A stretch of 64,000 nt of DNA from the NCBI GenBank assembly GCA_027452165.1, contig DAIDGX010000022.1, positions 1-64,000 on the forward strand, given 5' to 3'. The DNA is from Vulcanimicrobiota bacterium (GTDB taxonomy: Bacteria > Vulcanimicrobiota > Vulcanimicrobiia > Vulcanimicrobiales > Vulcanimicrobiaceae). Positions 1 to 7,677 of the stretch are shown one piece after another. The notes below the pieces were generated by a model. The model searched no databases. It worked only from the letters and a program-made list of their open reading frames with translations, and was not told the origin of the DNA. Position 1 is the first letter of the stretch. The number at the start of each line of letters is the position of its first letter. Both the position numbers and the translations under genes were made by a program.

Positions 1-2
1 GG

Positions 3-371
3 GGAACACAGGCACGACCTGTGGTCGAAAGCATCAACGCGCGGGTGGCACAGGGAGTATCCGCAGACGCCGTGTACACGTGCTACCACGATAACGCCGA
101 TGGCTGCGATTGCCGCAAGCCCAAGCCCGGCCTGTTGCTGCAAGCTCGGGACGAGCTTGCGATCGATCTTGCCCGCAGCTACCTGATCGGCGACCGCATG
201 AAAGACGTGCAGGCAGGAAACGCGGCCGGCTGTAGCACCATATTCATCGACTACGGCTACGCCGAAAGCGCCACCGATAACAGGGCGGCTTTTACCGTAC
301 CCTCACTTGCTGCCGCGATTCGCTGCATAGTGGATCAGGAATCTCTGGAGACGATGCACGGTGAATCTTAG
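3..371 (+). CDS. HAD-IIIA phosphatase, GmhB-like, 5'-truncated by window edge
   Basis: This is the C-terminal part of a HAD-superfamily phosphatase. The reading frame is open to the left edge, so the catalytic aspartate motif lies outside the window. The frame shows the zinc-loop pattern CYH...CDC, the motif III lysine in DCRKPKPG and the motif IV acidic pair in IGDRMKDVQAG. These are typical of D-glycero-D-manno-heptose-1,7-bisphosphate phosphatase (GmhB) and its relatives. The GTG at 21 is probably not the true start, because the sequence before it (GTQARPV) still matches the family. It overlaps the next gene by 11 bases, so the two are probably co-translated. A role in making a heptose or other sugar for surface glycan is inferred from the glycosyltransferases downstream. 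Confidence 0.8.
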   Translation, partial: GTQARPVVESINARVAQGVSADAVYTCYHDNADGCDCRKPKPGLLLQARDELAIDLARSYLIGDRMKDVQAGNAAGCSTIFIDYGYAESATDNRAAFTVPSLAAAIRCIVDQESLETMHGES

Positions 372-1083
372 TGTGAAGATCTTCGCTGACGGTGCCGACA
401 AGCGTGGCATGCTAGAGATGTACGCGAATCCGGCCATCAGTGGGTTCACGACAAACCCCACGCTCATGCGGAAAGCCGGTATCGGCGATTATGAGAGCTT
501 TGCGCGCGACATCCTCGCGGCAATTCCAGACCGCCCGATCTCCTTCGAGGTGTTCGCTGACGAATTCGATGAGATGGAACGCCAAGCGCGTTGGATCGCC
601 ACGTGGGGACCAAACGTCTTCGTCAAGATTCCGGTCACGAACACACGAGCGGAGAGCGCTGCGGGGCTAATCCGCAAGCTCGCCGCCGACGGTATCAAGC
701 TCAACGTCACCGCGCTCATGACGAACGGCCAAGTGCGTGAGGTGGCCGAGGCTCTGGCGGGCGGCGCGCAAAGCTGCATCTCGGTATTCGCCGGGCGCAT
801 AGCGGACACGGGGCGTGATCCCCTGCCCTTGATGGAAGAAGCGCTCGAGATCATGCGGCCCCACCCGCATCTAAGCCTCATCTGGGCGAGCCCGCGCGAA
901 CTGCTCAATATTTTTCAGGCCGATGCGATCGGCTGCCATATCATCACCGTGACCAACGATATCCTCGCGAAGCTGAGTCTCGTCGGCAAGGATCTCGCGG
1001 AGTATTCGCTCGACACGGTCAAAATGTTCTACCGCGATGCGACGGCGGCCCAGTTCGATATCAAGCCAAGGGCGATGCGGTAA
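361..1083 (+). CDS. Transaldolase family protein
   Basis: A 240-residue class I aldolase of the transaldolase/fructose-6-phosphate aldolase family. The family signature GFTTNPTLM lies at residues 28-36. The Schiff-base lysine is K89 in VFVKIPVT, and the conserved serine/glycine phosphate-binding regions follow (SCISVFAGRIAD, SLIWASPRE). It starts with GTG inside the preceding phosphatase gene. Short TalC-like members of this family occur in sugar-nucleotide and LPS-heptose clusters as well as in the pentose phosphate pathway. The position here suggests the former, but the substrate cannot be read from sequence. Confidence 0.88.
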   Translation: MNLSVKIFADGADKRGMLEMYANPAISGFTTNPTLMRKAGIGDYESFARDILAAIPDRPISFEVFADEFDEMERQARWIATWGPNVFVKIPVTNTRAESAAGLIRKLAADGIKLNVTALMTNGQVREVAEALAGGAQSCISVFAGRIADTGRDPLPLMEEALEIMRPHPHLSLIWASPRELLNIFQADAIGCHIITVTNDILAKLSLVGKDLAEYSLDTVKMFYRDATAAQFDIKPRAMR

Positions 1084-1104
1084 GGGCCTTTTTTCTCAAG
1101 GGAT

Positions 1105-1914
1105 ATGGATACCACGCCGATGAAACCGGCGTCCATGACAGCTGCGGAACATGCTGCGCCCGTGCCGGAAATCGCCGCGCCGGATGCCGAGATTGCCTTT
1201 GGACGCGGATGGCACCAGGCCGAAAAATACGGCGGTGCCGTCTTTCGGTGGGCCGGCGACAACGCGGAACTGCTCGTCGCAACGGTTCAGCCGGTCGCGT
1301 ACAAGCTGCGCGTCATGCTCGAACCCGGTCCGGGCGTCGCGCTCAAGCCGTTCGATCTCGAGGTCGAAATCGACGGCGCGCCCAGCTCGACGGTGCGCGT
1401 CCGTGGCAAGGAGGCCGTCACGATTCCGCTGCCGCCACGCCGGCCGGCAATTCACCGCATCACGTTGCGCGCGCTCGGCGGCGGCGCCAAGGCTCCAAGC
1501 GACGAGCGCACGTTGAATTTCCGCGTCTTTTCCATTGCCGTTGAGCGCGCTGCTCCCGATGTGCTGCCACCGCACCAGACGCCGGGCAAGGGCTGGTATC
1601 CGCTCGAGACATTCGCGGGCAAACGCTTTCGCTGGGTCAACAATGATGCCGAGATCGTTCTCGCCGCGGGCGGCGAGAACGAGCGGCTGGCGATGGCCAT
1701 CGAGCCGGGCCCGGGCGTCGGCTCGAAGCCGTTCACGTTGCAGATTCAGCGTGCCGACGGTAGCACCGTCGCCGATATTGCGGTGAAAGGCTTCGAACAG
1801 GTCGATCTTCCGTGGCCGGCTGGCGAAACCATGATTCGTCTGCACGTCGATGCGCCGGGGCTCAAGAGCGGCGCCGATCCGCGCGTGCTCAACTTTCGCG
1901 TCTTCGCGCCGTAG
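1105..1914 (+). CDS. Two-copy beta-rich repeat protein, glycan island
   Basis: A 269-residue protein I do not recognise. It has no signal peptide, so it is probably cytoplasmic unless exported another way. After a short Ala/Pro-rich N-terminus it contains two copies (about 33-143 and 161-269) of one domain. Each copy opens with G-x-G-W-x3-E-x2-[GA]-x-x-FRW and an N-A-E or D-A-E triplet. Each carries EPGPGV in the middle and ends with [TV]LNFRVF. The same domain occurs twice more in the lipoprotein at 3141-4073. The predicted beta-strand pattern suggests a carbohydrate-binding-type beta-sandwich, but that is inference. It lies 21 bases after the transaldolase and 3 bases before a sulfotransferase. 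ATG at 1105 was chosen; ATG 1120 is an alternative. Confidence 0.75.
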   Translation: MDTTPMKPASMTAAEHAAPVPEIAAPDAEIAFGRGWHQAEKYGGAVFRWAGDNAELLVATVQPVAYKLRVMLEPGPGVALKPFDLEVEIDGAPSSTVRVRGKEAVTIPLPPRRPAIHRITLRALGGGAKAPSDERTLNFRVFSIAVERAAPDVLPPHQTPGKGWYPLETFAGKRFRWVNNDAEIVLAAGGENERLAMAIEPGPGVGSKPFTLQIQRADGSTVADIAVKGFEQVDLPWPAGETMIRLHVDAPGLKSGADPRVLNFRVFAP

Positions 1915-1917
1915 CCC

Positions 1918-2808
1918 GTGCGATTCGCGCATATTACGCTCGGCAAGGCCGGGAGTCAGTGGGTGAAGGACGTGCTGACCGATCCCGAGCTCTTTGCGTT
2001 GCAGAACCTGCGCTTTTCATATCCGAGCAAAGGCGGCACCTACGGGATGCCCGAGTTCGCCGCTGAAGCTGATGGCGTGTTCGCCGGGCCCATCTACGAG
2101 GTACGCTACGAGGACTGGCGCCGCTACCGCGCCGACACCGACCGCTGCATCGTGGTCCTGCGCGATCCCCGCGATTCGATCGTGTCGTGGGCCTTCTCGG
2201 TCGCCTACAGTCATGTGACCGAGGAGCACGTGCGCATCATACGACCCGCGCTGCTGCAACTCGATCTACGCGGAAAGCTCGAAGTGGCCATGTACACGTT
2301 TTGGGAGTCGTCGATCGCGCAGCGTTCGTGGGCCGGGCGCGCGCAAACGCGCGATGAGTTGGTCGTGCGCTACGAAGAGCTGATCGCCGGCGAGCTCGCC
2401 ACCTTTCGCTCGATCCTCGCGTTCTTCGGCTGGCAGGCCCCCGAGGCTACGCTCGCAACCGTGGTGCGGCGGCTCTCGTTCGCAACGCGCAGCGGACGCG
2501 AGCGCGGCGAGAAGCAAGAGTTCAGCCATTATCGCAACGGCATGGCTGGTGATTGGCGCAACTACTTCGACCGCGATCTGGGCGAACGTTTCGAAGGCGC
2601 GTGCCCCGGACTCGTGCGTGCCCTCGGCTACGAGCGCGCCGACGATTGGTGGATGGGCTTGCCGGTACGCGTTGATGCGCTCGATGCCGGCGCTCCGCAG
2701 GCGCAAGACGAGCGTGTCGCGCTCCTCGAGCGCCAGGTCGTGGTGCTCAAGGAGCTTGTGCGTATCGCTCCAGTTCCGCTTGCAGGGCCGCAACCGCCGC
2801 CGCGTTGA
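1918..2808 (+). CDS. Sulfotransferase domain protein
   Basis: A 296-residue PAPS-dependent sulfotransferase candidate. The N-terminal 5'-phosphosulfate loop is GKAGSQWV (residues 9-16). The 3'-phosphate motif RDPRDSIVSW lies at about 82-91. The third PAPS-contact motif, RNGMAGDWRNYF, starts at about 206. This is the R-x-G-x2-GDWR pattern of soluble sulfotransferases. The last 60 residues are less conserved and begin a short coiled coil. It starts with GTG three bases after the preceding stop. The position in a glycosyltransferase island suggests that it sulfates a surface sugar; the acceptor is unknown. Confidence 0.85.
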   Translation: MRFAHITLGKAGSQWVKDVLTDPELFALQNLRFSYPSKGGTYGMPEFAAEADGVFAGPIYEVRYEDWRRYRADTDRCIVVLRDPRDSIVSWAFSVAYSHVTEEHVRIIRPALLQLDLRGKLEVAMYTFWESSIAQRSWAGRAQTRDELVVRYEELIAGELATFRSILAFFGWQAPEATLATVVRRLSFATRSGRERGEKQEFSHYRNGMAGDWRNYFDRDLGERFEGACPGLVRALGYERADDWWMGLPVRVDALDAGAPQAQDERVALLERQVVVLKELVRIAPVPLAGPQPPPR

Positions 2809-3136
2809 TTTCGAGCGCCTCTAGACGCTCCGCAGCGGCCTCGGCAAGCACCGCATTTTCGGCTTCCAGCGCGGCTAGGCGCGCGTTCAGGCTCTCGATC
2901 TCGGCGCTCAACTGATCGATCAGCGCGAGGCGCTCCTGCGCGTCATGTACCACCGCCTCAATCGTTGCCAAGCGTTCGTCGGCGTCACGCTGCAAATCTG
3001 CGATGTGGCGGTCGCGCTCCTCGAGCGCGCCGGCTATCGCCGAGCTGCCGGCATTCGAGGGTAGCGCGTCGAGCTGCTCCTCGATGCCGGCGAGTTCTGC
3101 GAGCAACTCCTGCACGCGCGCCGCGCGGTCGTGCAT
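2747..3136 (-). CDS. Stand-alone coiled-coil protein with ERL repeats
   Basis: A 129-residue protein predicted to be almost entirely one coiled coil, rich in Ala, Glu, Leu and Arg. It repeats an [DQA]-E-R-L-x-x-[ILM] motif (DERLATIE, QERLALID, AERLEALE), two of them spaced 14 residues apart. The same motif recurs in the coiled-coil tail of the FkbM methyltransferase at 6199-7677. That supports this being a real gene rather than a shadow, even though its 3' end overlaps the sulfotransferase by 62 bases on the other strand. It is the last gene of the leftward run that starts at 6146. A scaffold or partner that binds the methyltransferase tail is a possible role. Confidence 0.6.
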   Translation of the reverse strand: MHDRAARVQELLAELAGIEEQLDALPSNAGSSAIAGALEERDRHIADLQRDADERLATIEAVVHDAQERLALIDQLSAEIESLNARLAALEAENAVLAEAAAERLEALEINAAAVAALQAELERYAQAP

Positions 3137-3140
3137 GATG

Positions 3141-4073
3141 TTACGGGCGCACCTCCGCGTTGAAGACGCGGAAGTTGAGAATCTTGCGTGGATCGCTGTG
3201 AACCACCAGATTCTTCGTCGGTGTCGAAAGGGTGATCGTCGTTCCGGCGGGTTCCGGCGGCAACGCGAACGTCAGGACCATCGGTACGCTTGGCGGTCCG
3301 AAGGGCACGGCCGCAGCGGTATGGCCGTGTCCATCACTCGCGATGAGCTTAAGCGGCTCGCCCAGGCTCGGCCCTGGTGCGACCGTCAACTCGAGAGACC
3401 ATGGCTTCGGCTGCGCCGCGGTAAGCTTCAACTGCGCGTCGTTTCCAACCCAACGGAACGACTGTCCGGCGTAGGTTTCGTACGTGTACCAGTTCGCTCC
3501 AAGCGCGAGCGGCGACCCGTCACGCACGATCGCACGTTTACAGTCCGCGATCGACGAACCAAGGGCCGCGCCCAAAATGCGGTAATTCAGAATGCGCTTG
3601 TCGCCGTTGGGCGAAGCGTGATTCATCGTTGTGGCGTGAATGGCAAACGTCTCTGCGGGGAAGGCCGAGCCGATGCGCACCTTGACGAACTGCGAGCCCT
3701 TGATGCGCGCGGTCGCGGCGTCACCGTGGTTGCCGGTAATCGTGATCTGCGCGGTTGGTCTCGGCGATCCGTTGATACCGGGGCCGGGTTCGAGTTGCAA
3801 CGCAAGTGTGCGGTCGTTGGCATCTGGACACGCCGTCACTTCAGCGTCGTTCGTGGCCCAGTGGAAGGTTTGTCCCTTGAAATGTTCCAGCGGGAACCAC
3901 CCTGCCCCGATGATGATGCCGTCACCCGCGTTCGTAAGCACGGGGTCGGTCGATGGCAGCGGCAGGGGCGACGCGCTTGGTGCGCCGGATCCGGTAGCTG
4001 CCGGCTGCGCGCAACCGGCGATGAGCGTGGCAAGCGTCGCTGCCGTTACAATCGAGAGATACCCTTTACGCAC
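3141..4073 (-). CDS. Lipoprotein with two copies of the island's beta-rich domain
   Basis: A 310-residue predicted lipoprotein. The start is GTG at 4073, preceded at good spacing by AAGGAAG and overlapping the upstream glycosyltransferase stop by 8 bases. The frame stays open further upstream, but that stretch lies inside the glycosyltransferase gene. The N-terminus has a basic start, a hydrophobic stretch and a lipobox ending LIAGC, then an Ala/Ser/Pro/Thr linker. Two copies of the W-x3-E-x2-[GA]-x2-F-x-W-x3-DA[EQ] domain follow, ending ILNYRI and ILNFRVF. The domain matches both copies in the protein at 1105-1914. The protein is likely anchored in the cell envelope; its function is unknown, and glycan binding is a guess from context. 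Confidence 0.8.
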   Translation of the reverse strand: MRKGYLSIVTAATLATLIAGCAQPAATGSGAPSASPLPLPSTDPVLTNAGDGIIIGAGWFPLEHFKGQTFHWATNDAEVTACPDANDRTLALQLEPGPGINGSPRPTAQITITGNHGDAATARIKGSQFVKVRIGSAFPAETFAIHATTMNHASPNGDKRILNYRILGAALGSSIADCKRAIVRDGSPLALGANWYTYETYAGQSFRWVGNDAQLKLTAAQPKPWSLELTVAPGPSLGEPLKLIASDGHGHTAAAVPFGPPSVPMVLTFALPPEPAGTTITLSTPTKNLVVHSDPRKILNFRVFNAEVRP

Positions 4074-5259
4074 GATCTTCCTTTCCGATCCATTGCACGT
4101 CGTTGATGAAAAGCCCCAGCTTGCGCTTATCCGATGAAATGCCTGCGTCGCGAAAAACGAACGCGTGCTCGGCATGCACGGTGAGGATGGGGCATTCCTC
4201 CGTTTCGGGCACGTCGAAGGTGAGTTCGAAGGGACCAGGGGTAACGGTCGCCGCGGCCAACTCTCGGCCGCGCATCGCGATGCGTACCCGCTGCTCGCTC
4301 AACCCGGGAATCCCTCCGGGAAGTTTTCCGCGCAGACGCGCGCGTCCAGCGCCATAGGGCAGCATGACGCGAATCGTCGGCGCGGCCCAGCCGTCGCCAT
4401 ACCAGGCCTGTCCGCGCAGGCTAGCACGTGCGATGCAGCGATCGGCGACGAAGAACGAGACCCGTCGCCAGGCGCGCCCAACCAAGCGAAGCGCGGGCGG
4501 AAGCGCTTGTACCTTCGCGTCGAGGTCGCGTTTGAACGACGCAAGACCGTACACGAGGAGTCCCGGGGGAAATCGATTGCCCGTGTGCTCGTAGAGCATG
4601 GCGCCGATCTCGCGAATACGCCGTCCGCCTCCGGCCGAGGTCTTGGCCGCATCGTACTCGCGCAGCGACCCCATGTACTCGGGCACATATACGAAATCGA
4701 AGCGCTTGCCCAAGCGAATCAGGATCTCCCAATCCATCACGTAATGCAGGTCTTCGCGAAGCGGCCCGACCGCATCCAAGGCCGATTTTTTAAAGAAGAC
4801 GGTTTGCTGCAGAATGTAATCGGAAACGTAGGCAAGCTTCCATAGATCGTGGTGTTGAGTGTACGGAAAGCGGGACTTTACACCGCCGAACTCATCGATC
4901 TGGTAACCTTCGCCATACACAACACCGGCCTGGGGATGGGCGTTGAAGGCGTTGACCGCGTGACGAACGGCGCCGGGAAGGAAGATGTCGTCGGAGTTCA
5001 ACCACGCGACGATCTCTCCGCGCGCCATGGCAAACCCCTTGTTGATCGCGTGCGACTGGCCGCGGTCCTTTTCGGAGATGAATCGCACGCGGTCGCCGAA
5101 CGTGGCTACCACCTCAGCGGTCTCGTCAGTCGAAGCGCCGTCCATGACGATATACTCGATATTCGGGTAGTCTTGCGTCAGCACGCTTTCGATCGTCGCG
5201 CGAATGAATCGCCCTTGATTGTACGATGGAGTGACGATCGTCACTAACGGATCGCTCAT
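4066..5259 (-). CDS. GT2 glycosyltransferase with C-terminal beta domain
   Basis: A 397-residue inverting glycosyltransferase of family GT2 (GT-A fold). Residues 6-15 give the VTIVTPSYNQ start. The nucleotide-binding acidic motif is DGASTD (about 40-45) and the metal-binding NSDD motif lies at about 88-91. A C-terminal segment from about 285 onward is beta-rich, ending near KLGLFINDVQW. It resembles extra binding domains found on glycosyltransferases of surface-polysaccharide clusters. The start overlaps the upstream glycosyltransferase stop by 4 bases (ATGA). Donor and acceptor sugars cannot be told. Confidence 0.9.
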   Translation of the reverse strand: MSDPLVTIVTPSYNQGRFIRATIESVLTQDYPNIEYIVMDGASTDETAEVVATFGDRVRFISEKDRGQSHAINKGFAMARGEIVAWLNSDDIFLPGAVRHAVNAFNAHPQAGVVYGEGYQIDEFGGVKSRFPYTQHHDLWKLAYVSDYILQQTVFFKKSALDAVGPLREDLHYVMDWEILIRLGKRFDFVYVPEYMGSLREYDAAKTSAGGGRRIREIGAMLYEHTGNRFPPGLLVYGLASFKRDLDAKVQALPPALRLVGRAWRRVSFFVADRCIARASLRGQAWYGDGWAAPTIRVMLPYGAGRARLRGKLPGGIPGLSEQRVRIAMRGRELAAATVTPGPFELTFDVPETEECPILTVHAEHAFVFRDAGISSDKRKLGLFINDVQWIGKEDRA

Positions 5260-6146
5260 GCGCCTACCCTGCTTTTTCGTAAGCGAAGGGTTTCCTTGGT
5301 GAACTCACCGGCGAAGCGCAAGAGATGACGCGGGTTATTGAGCAATCCAAGACCAAGCGTCAGCGCCGTGCGCTTGAGCGAACCGCTCGGCGGATCGAAA
5401 AACTGATCTGTGCGCCGTAATTTGTAATCGGCGTAGGCGTGAGCCCAACTAAACGGCACGTACCCGCGATGCCGCTGCAACAGGGCGATCACCTCGGTGT
5501 ACATGCGTTCCGCGTTGCGCGCAGTCTTGGTGTCGCCGTGCATGCGCGCGCGTGCCCAACGTGTGGCGCTGTGGAGCGGCCGGCTGCCATCGCGGAGCAA
5601 GCGGAACCAGAGATCGTAGTCGAAGGCCATGTCGAAGCCTTCGTCGATTCCGCCCACCCGCGCAAACGCCTCGGCGCGAATCAGCGTCGCCGGTTGGCAG
5701 ACGCAACACTCGCGTTCCAGCCGTTCGAGCGTCGGCTCGAAGACCGGATACGCGCGAATCTCGCGTCCCTCGTCGTCGATGAACGTCGCTTCACCATAGG
5801 CAAAGGGGGCCGTGCTCCGTTCGAGCAGGGCAACGCCCTGGGCGATCGCCTCCGGCTCGAGCAGATCATCCGCGTTCAAAAAGGCGAAGTAGGCGCCTGT
5901 GGCAAGCGCAAACCCGGCGTTGATCGCGTGAGCCTGACTCGCGCCGGGCATCATGACGACGCGCACGCGCGGATCGGACGAGGCGATCTCGGCCGACCCA
6001 TCGGTCGAGCCGCCGTCCACCACAATGTACTCGATATCGGTGTGGGATTGGTGCAGCACGCTGCGCATCGTTGAGGCAAGAAAGCGCGCGCCGTTGAGAC
6101 ACGGGGTGACGATGGAAACCCTGCCGGATTGGCGAACTGCCTTCAC
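5256..6146 (-). CDS. GT2 family glycosyltransferase
   Basis: A 296-residue GT2 glycosyltransferase. It has the GRVSIVTPCLNGARF start, DGGSTDGS at about 44-51 and the metal-binding NADD at 91-94. The C-terminal helices are basic, as in many membrane-associated GT2 enzymes. Translation probably starts at GTG 6146. The gene leads the leftward run 6146 to 2747, with 4-base or near-zero spacing to the next gene. Only 52 bases separate its start from the divergent methyltransferase gene, so the two promoters must be close together or overlapping. Confidence 0.9.
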   Translation of the reverse strand: MKAVRQSGRVSIVTPCLNGARFLASTMRSVLHQSHTDIEYIVVDGGSTDGSAEIASSDPRVRVVMMPGASQAHAINAGFALATGAYFAFLNADDLLEPEAIAQGVALLERSTAPFAYGEATFIDDEGREIRAYPVFEPTLERLERECCVCQPATLIRAEAFARVGGIDEGFDMAFDYDLWFRLLRDGSRPLHSATRWARARMHGDTKTARNAERMYTEVIALLQRHRGYVPFSWAHAYADYKLRRTDQFFDPPSGSLKRTALTLGLGLLNNPRHLLRFAGEFTKETLRLRKSRVGA

Positions 6147-6198
6147 CGGTCAGAGGGTTCGGCGCACCCGCCGAAGCGTCCCCGCCACATCAGGAATC

Positions 6199-7677
6199 GT
6201 GAACGACGACGAGATTTTTAGCCAGCGCTGGCTGAGCAACGAAGCGCATGGGGACCTACTCCTCGTTGACGAGGCCGAGCAGCAGCGCCTCGGCTTTTCG
6301 TGGACCGGCGATACGATCGTTGACCGGCTCACGGGACTTGAGTACTTCTATCCCTCGACGATCGGCACGGCGCTCTTCTTTCACGGCTCGTTCGAAGCGG
6401 GTGAGATCGCGGTTGTCTGTGCGGCGTTGCGCGATTGCGTCGCGCCGGTAATCCTCGACATCGGCGCCAATATCGGTGTTCACACCGTTGCGTGGGCAAA
6501 GGCGCTCCCGGAGGCTCGCATCTTCGCTCTGGAGCCGGTGGCGAGCAATCGCGCTGTGTTGGCGCGTAACGCAGAGCGCGCGGGCGTCGCGAATCGCATC
6601 GAGATCAGCACCCATGCCGCTGCCGCGCAGAGCGGTTTTGTCGAACTTGCGGAGTGCGAAGATGCAGCCTACAGCACGATCGGGCCTCGTCCGGCAATCT
6701 CCGTCCGCAACCGGTACGAGGTTCCGGCGATAACCCTCGACGACTACGTTGCACAACACGACATCGCCCGCGTGGACCTGATCAAGATCGATGTCGAGGG
6801 CGAAGATGCGGCGGTGCTGCAGGGTGCGCGCGCGCTCCTCGAACGCGATGCACCGCTGCTGTTGATCGAAGTAAGCGCCCCCGAGCTCGAGCGCGAGAGT
6901 ACCCTCGATCGCCTGAGGGCCCTTGGGTATACCGCCTACAGCGTGACCGATGGGCTGATTGCGCCCGCGATCTCCGCGACGCGCCGTGCGGCGAATTTCC
7001 TCTTCGTGCCCCCCTCGCGCGCATTCATTCCGACGATCGACCCGGCAATCGCCCGTGAGGAAGCCGCGTATCGGCAACGAATCATCGAACAGAACCGTCG
7101 GCAACTCGTGCAACTGCGCATTCAATTGCGCGAGAAGGATCGTGAGATTCACGATCTCAAAGCCGCTGCCGAAGAACGCCTTGCGTTGATCGACCGGCTT
7201 ACCGAATCGATCGCTGCGTTGCAGCGACGCCACGAGCTTCCTGGCCCGGCAAGCGACGGCGAGCTTGTCGCACGGCTTCGGGGATTTAACGCGGAACTAC
7301 ACGAGGAGGTCGAGCGCCAGCATCAGGCGGCAACGGAACGCCTAGCGCTTATCGAGGATATGGAGCGCCGCATGCGGGCTCTAGGCGATCAGGTGCGCGA
7401 TGCGCGCGACGCTGCTGAACGGTTTCGAGCGGTTGCCGATGAACGGCTGGGCGTCATTGAGCGCGTGCAAACGGAGCTGCACGCGCGTGAAGCGGAACTC
7501 GCGGCCAAAGGCGCGATTATCGAAAAGCTCGACGCCATGGTCGCCGCCCGTCATGATGACGCGGCCGAGGTTCGTGAAACGCTCGTCCAGACGCGGGCGC
7601 GGGTTGAAGAGCTGGAATTGCTCGCCGAAGAACGCTTGCAAGTCATCCGTGCAATGAAGAGCGGCAAGACCGCTTAA
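6199..7677 (+). CDS. FkbM-family methyltransferase with long coiled-coil tail
   Basis: A 492-residue protein with two parts. Residues about 75-275 are an FkbM-type SAM-dependent methyltransferase. They include the SAM-binding DIGANIGVHT (87-96), an acidic LEPV loop and the IKIDVEGED motif typical of the family. Residues about 285-492 are a long coiled coil with repeated E-R-L-x-[LV]-I motifs (EERLALID, TERLALIE, DERLGVIE, EERLQVIR). GTG 6199 was chosen because AGGA lies just upstream. The open frame reaches back to 5953, but that part overlaps the divergent glycosyltransferase. The product may methylate a sugar of the surface glycan. A methyltransferase joined to a coiled coil recalls WbdD, the O-antigen chain-length terminator, but WbdD has a different fold order and a kinase domain. 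Confidence 0.85.
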   Translation: MNDDEIFSQRWLSNEAHGDLLLVDEAEQQRLGFSWTGDTIVDRLTGLEYFYPSTIGTALFFHGSFEAGEIAVVCAALRDCVAPVILDIGANIGVHTVAWAKALPEARIFALEPVASNRAVLARNAERAGVANRIEISTHAAAAQSGFVELAECEDAAYSTIGPRPAISVRNRYEVPAITLDDYVAQHDIARVDLIKIDVEGEDAAVLQGARALLERDAPLLLIEVSAPELERESTLDRLRALGYTAYSVTDGLIAPAISATRRAANFLFVPPSRAFIPTIDPAIAREEAAYRQRIIEQNRRQLVQLRIQLREKDREIHDLKAAAEERLALIDRLTESIAALQRRHELPGPASDGELVARLRGFNAELHEEVERQHQAATERLALIEDMERRMRALGDQVRDARDAAERFRAVADERLGVIERVQTELHAREAELAAKGAIIEKLDAMVAARHDDAAEVRETLVQTRARVEELELLAEERLQVIRAMKSGKTA

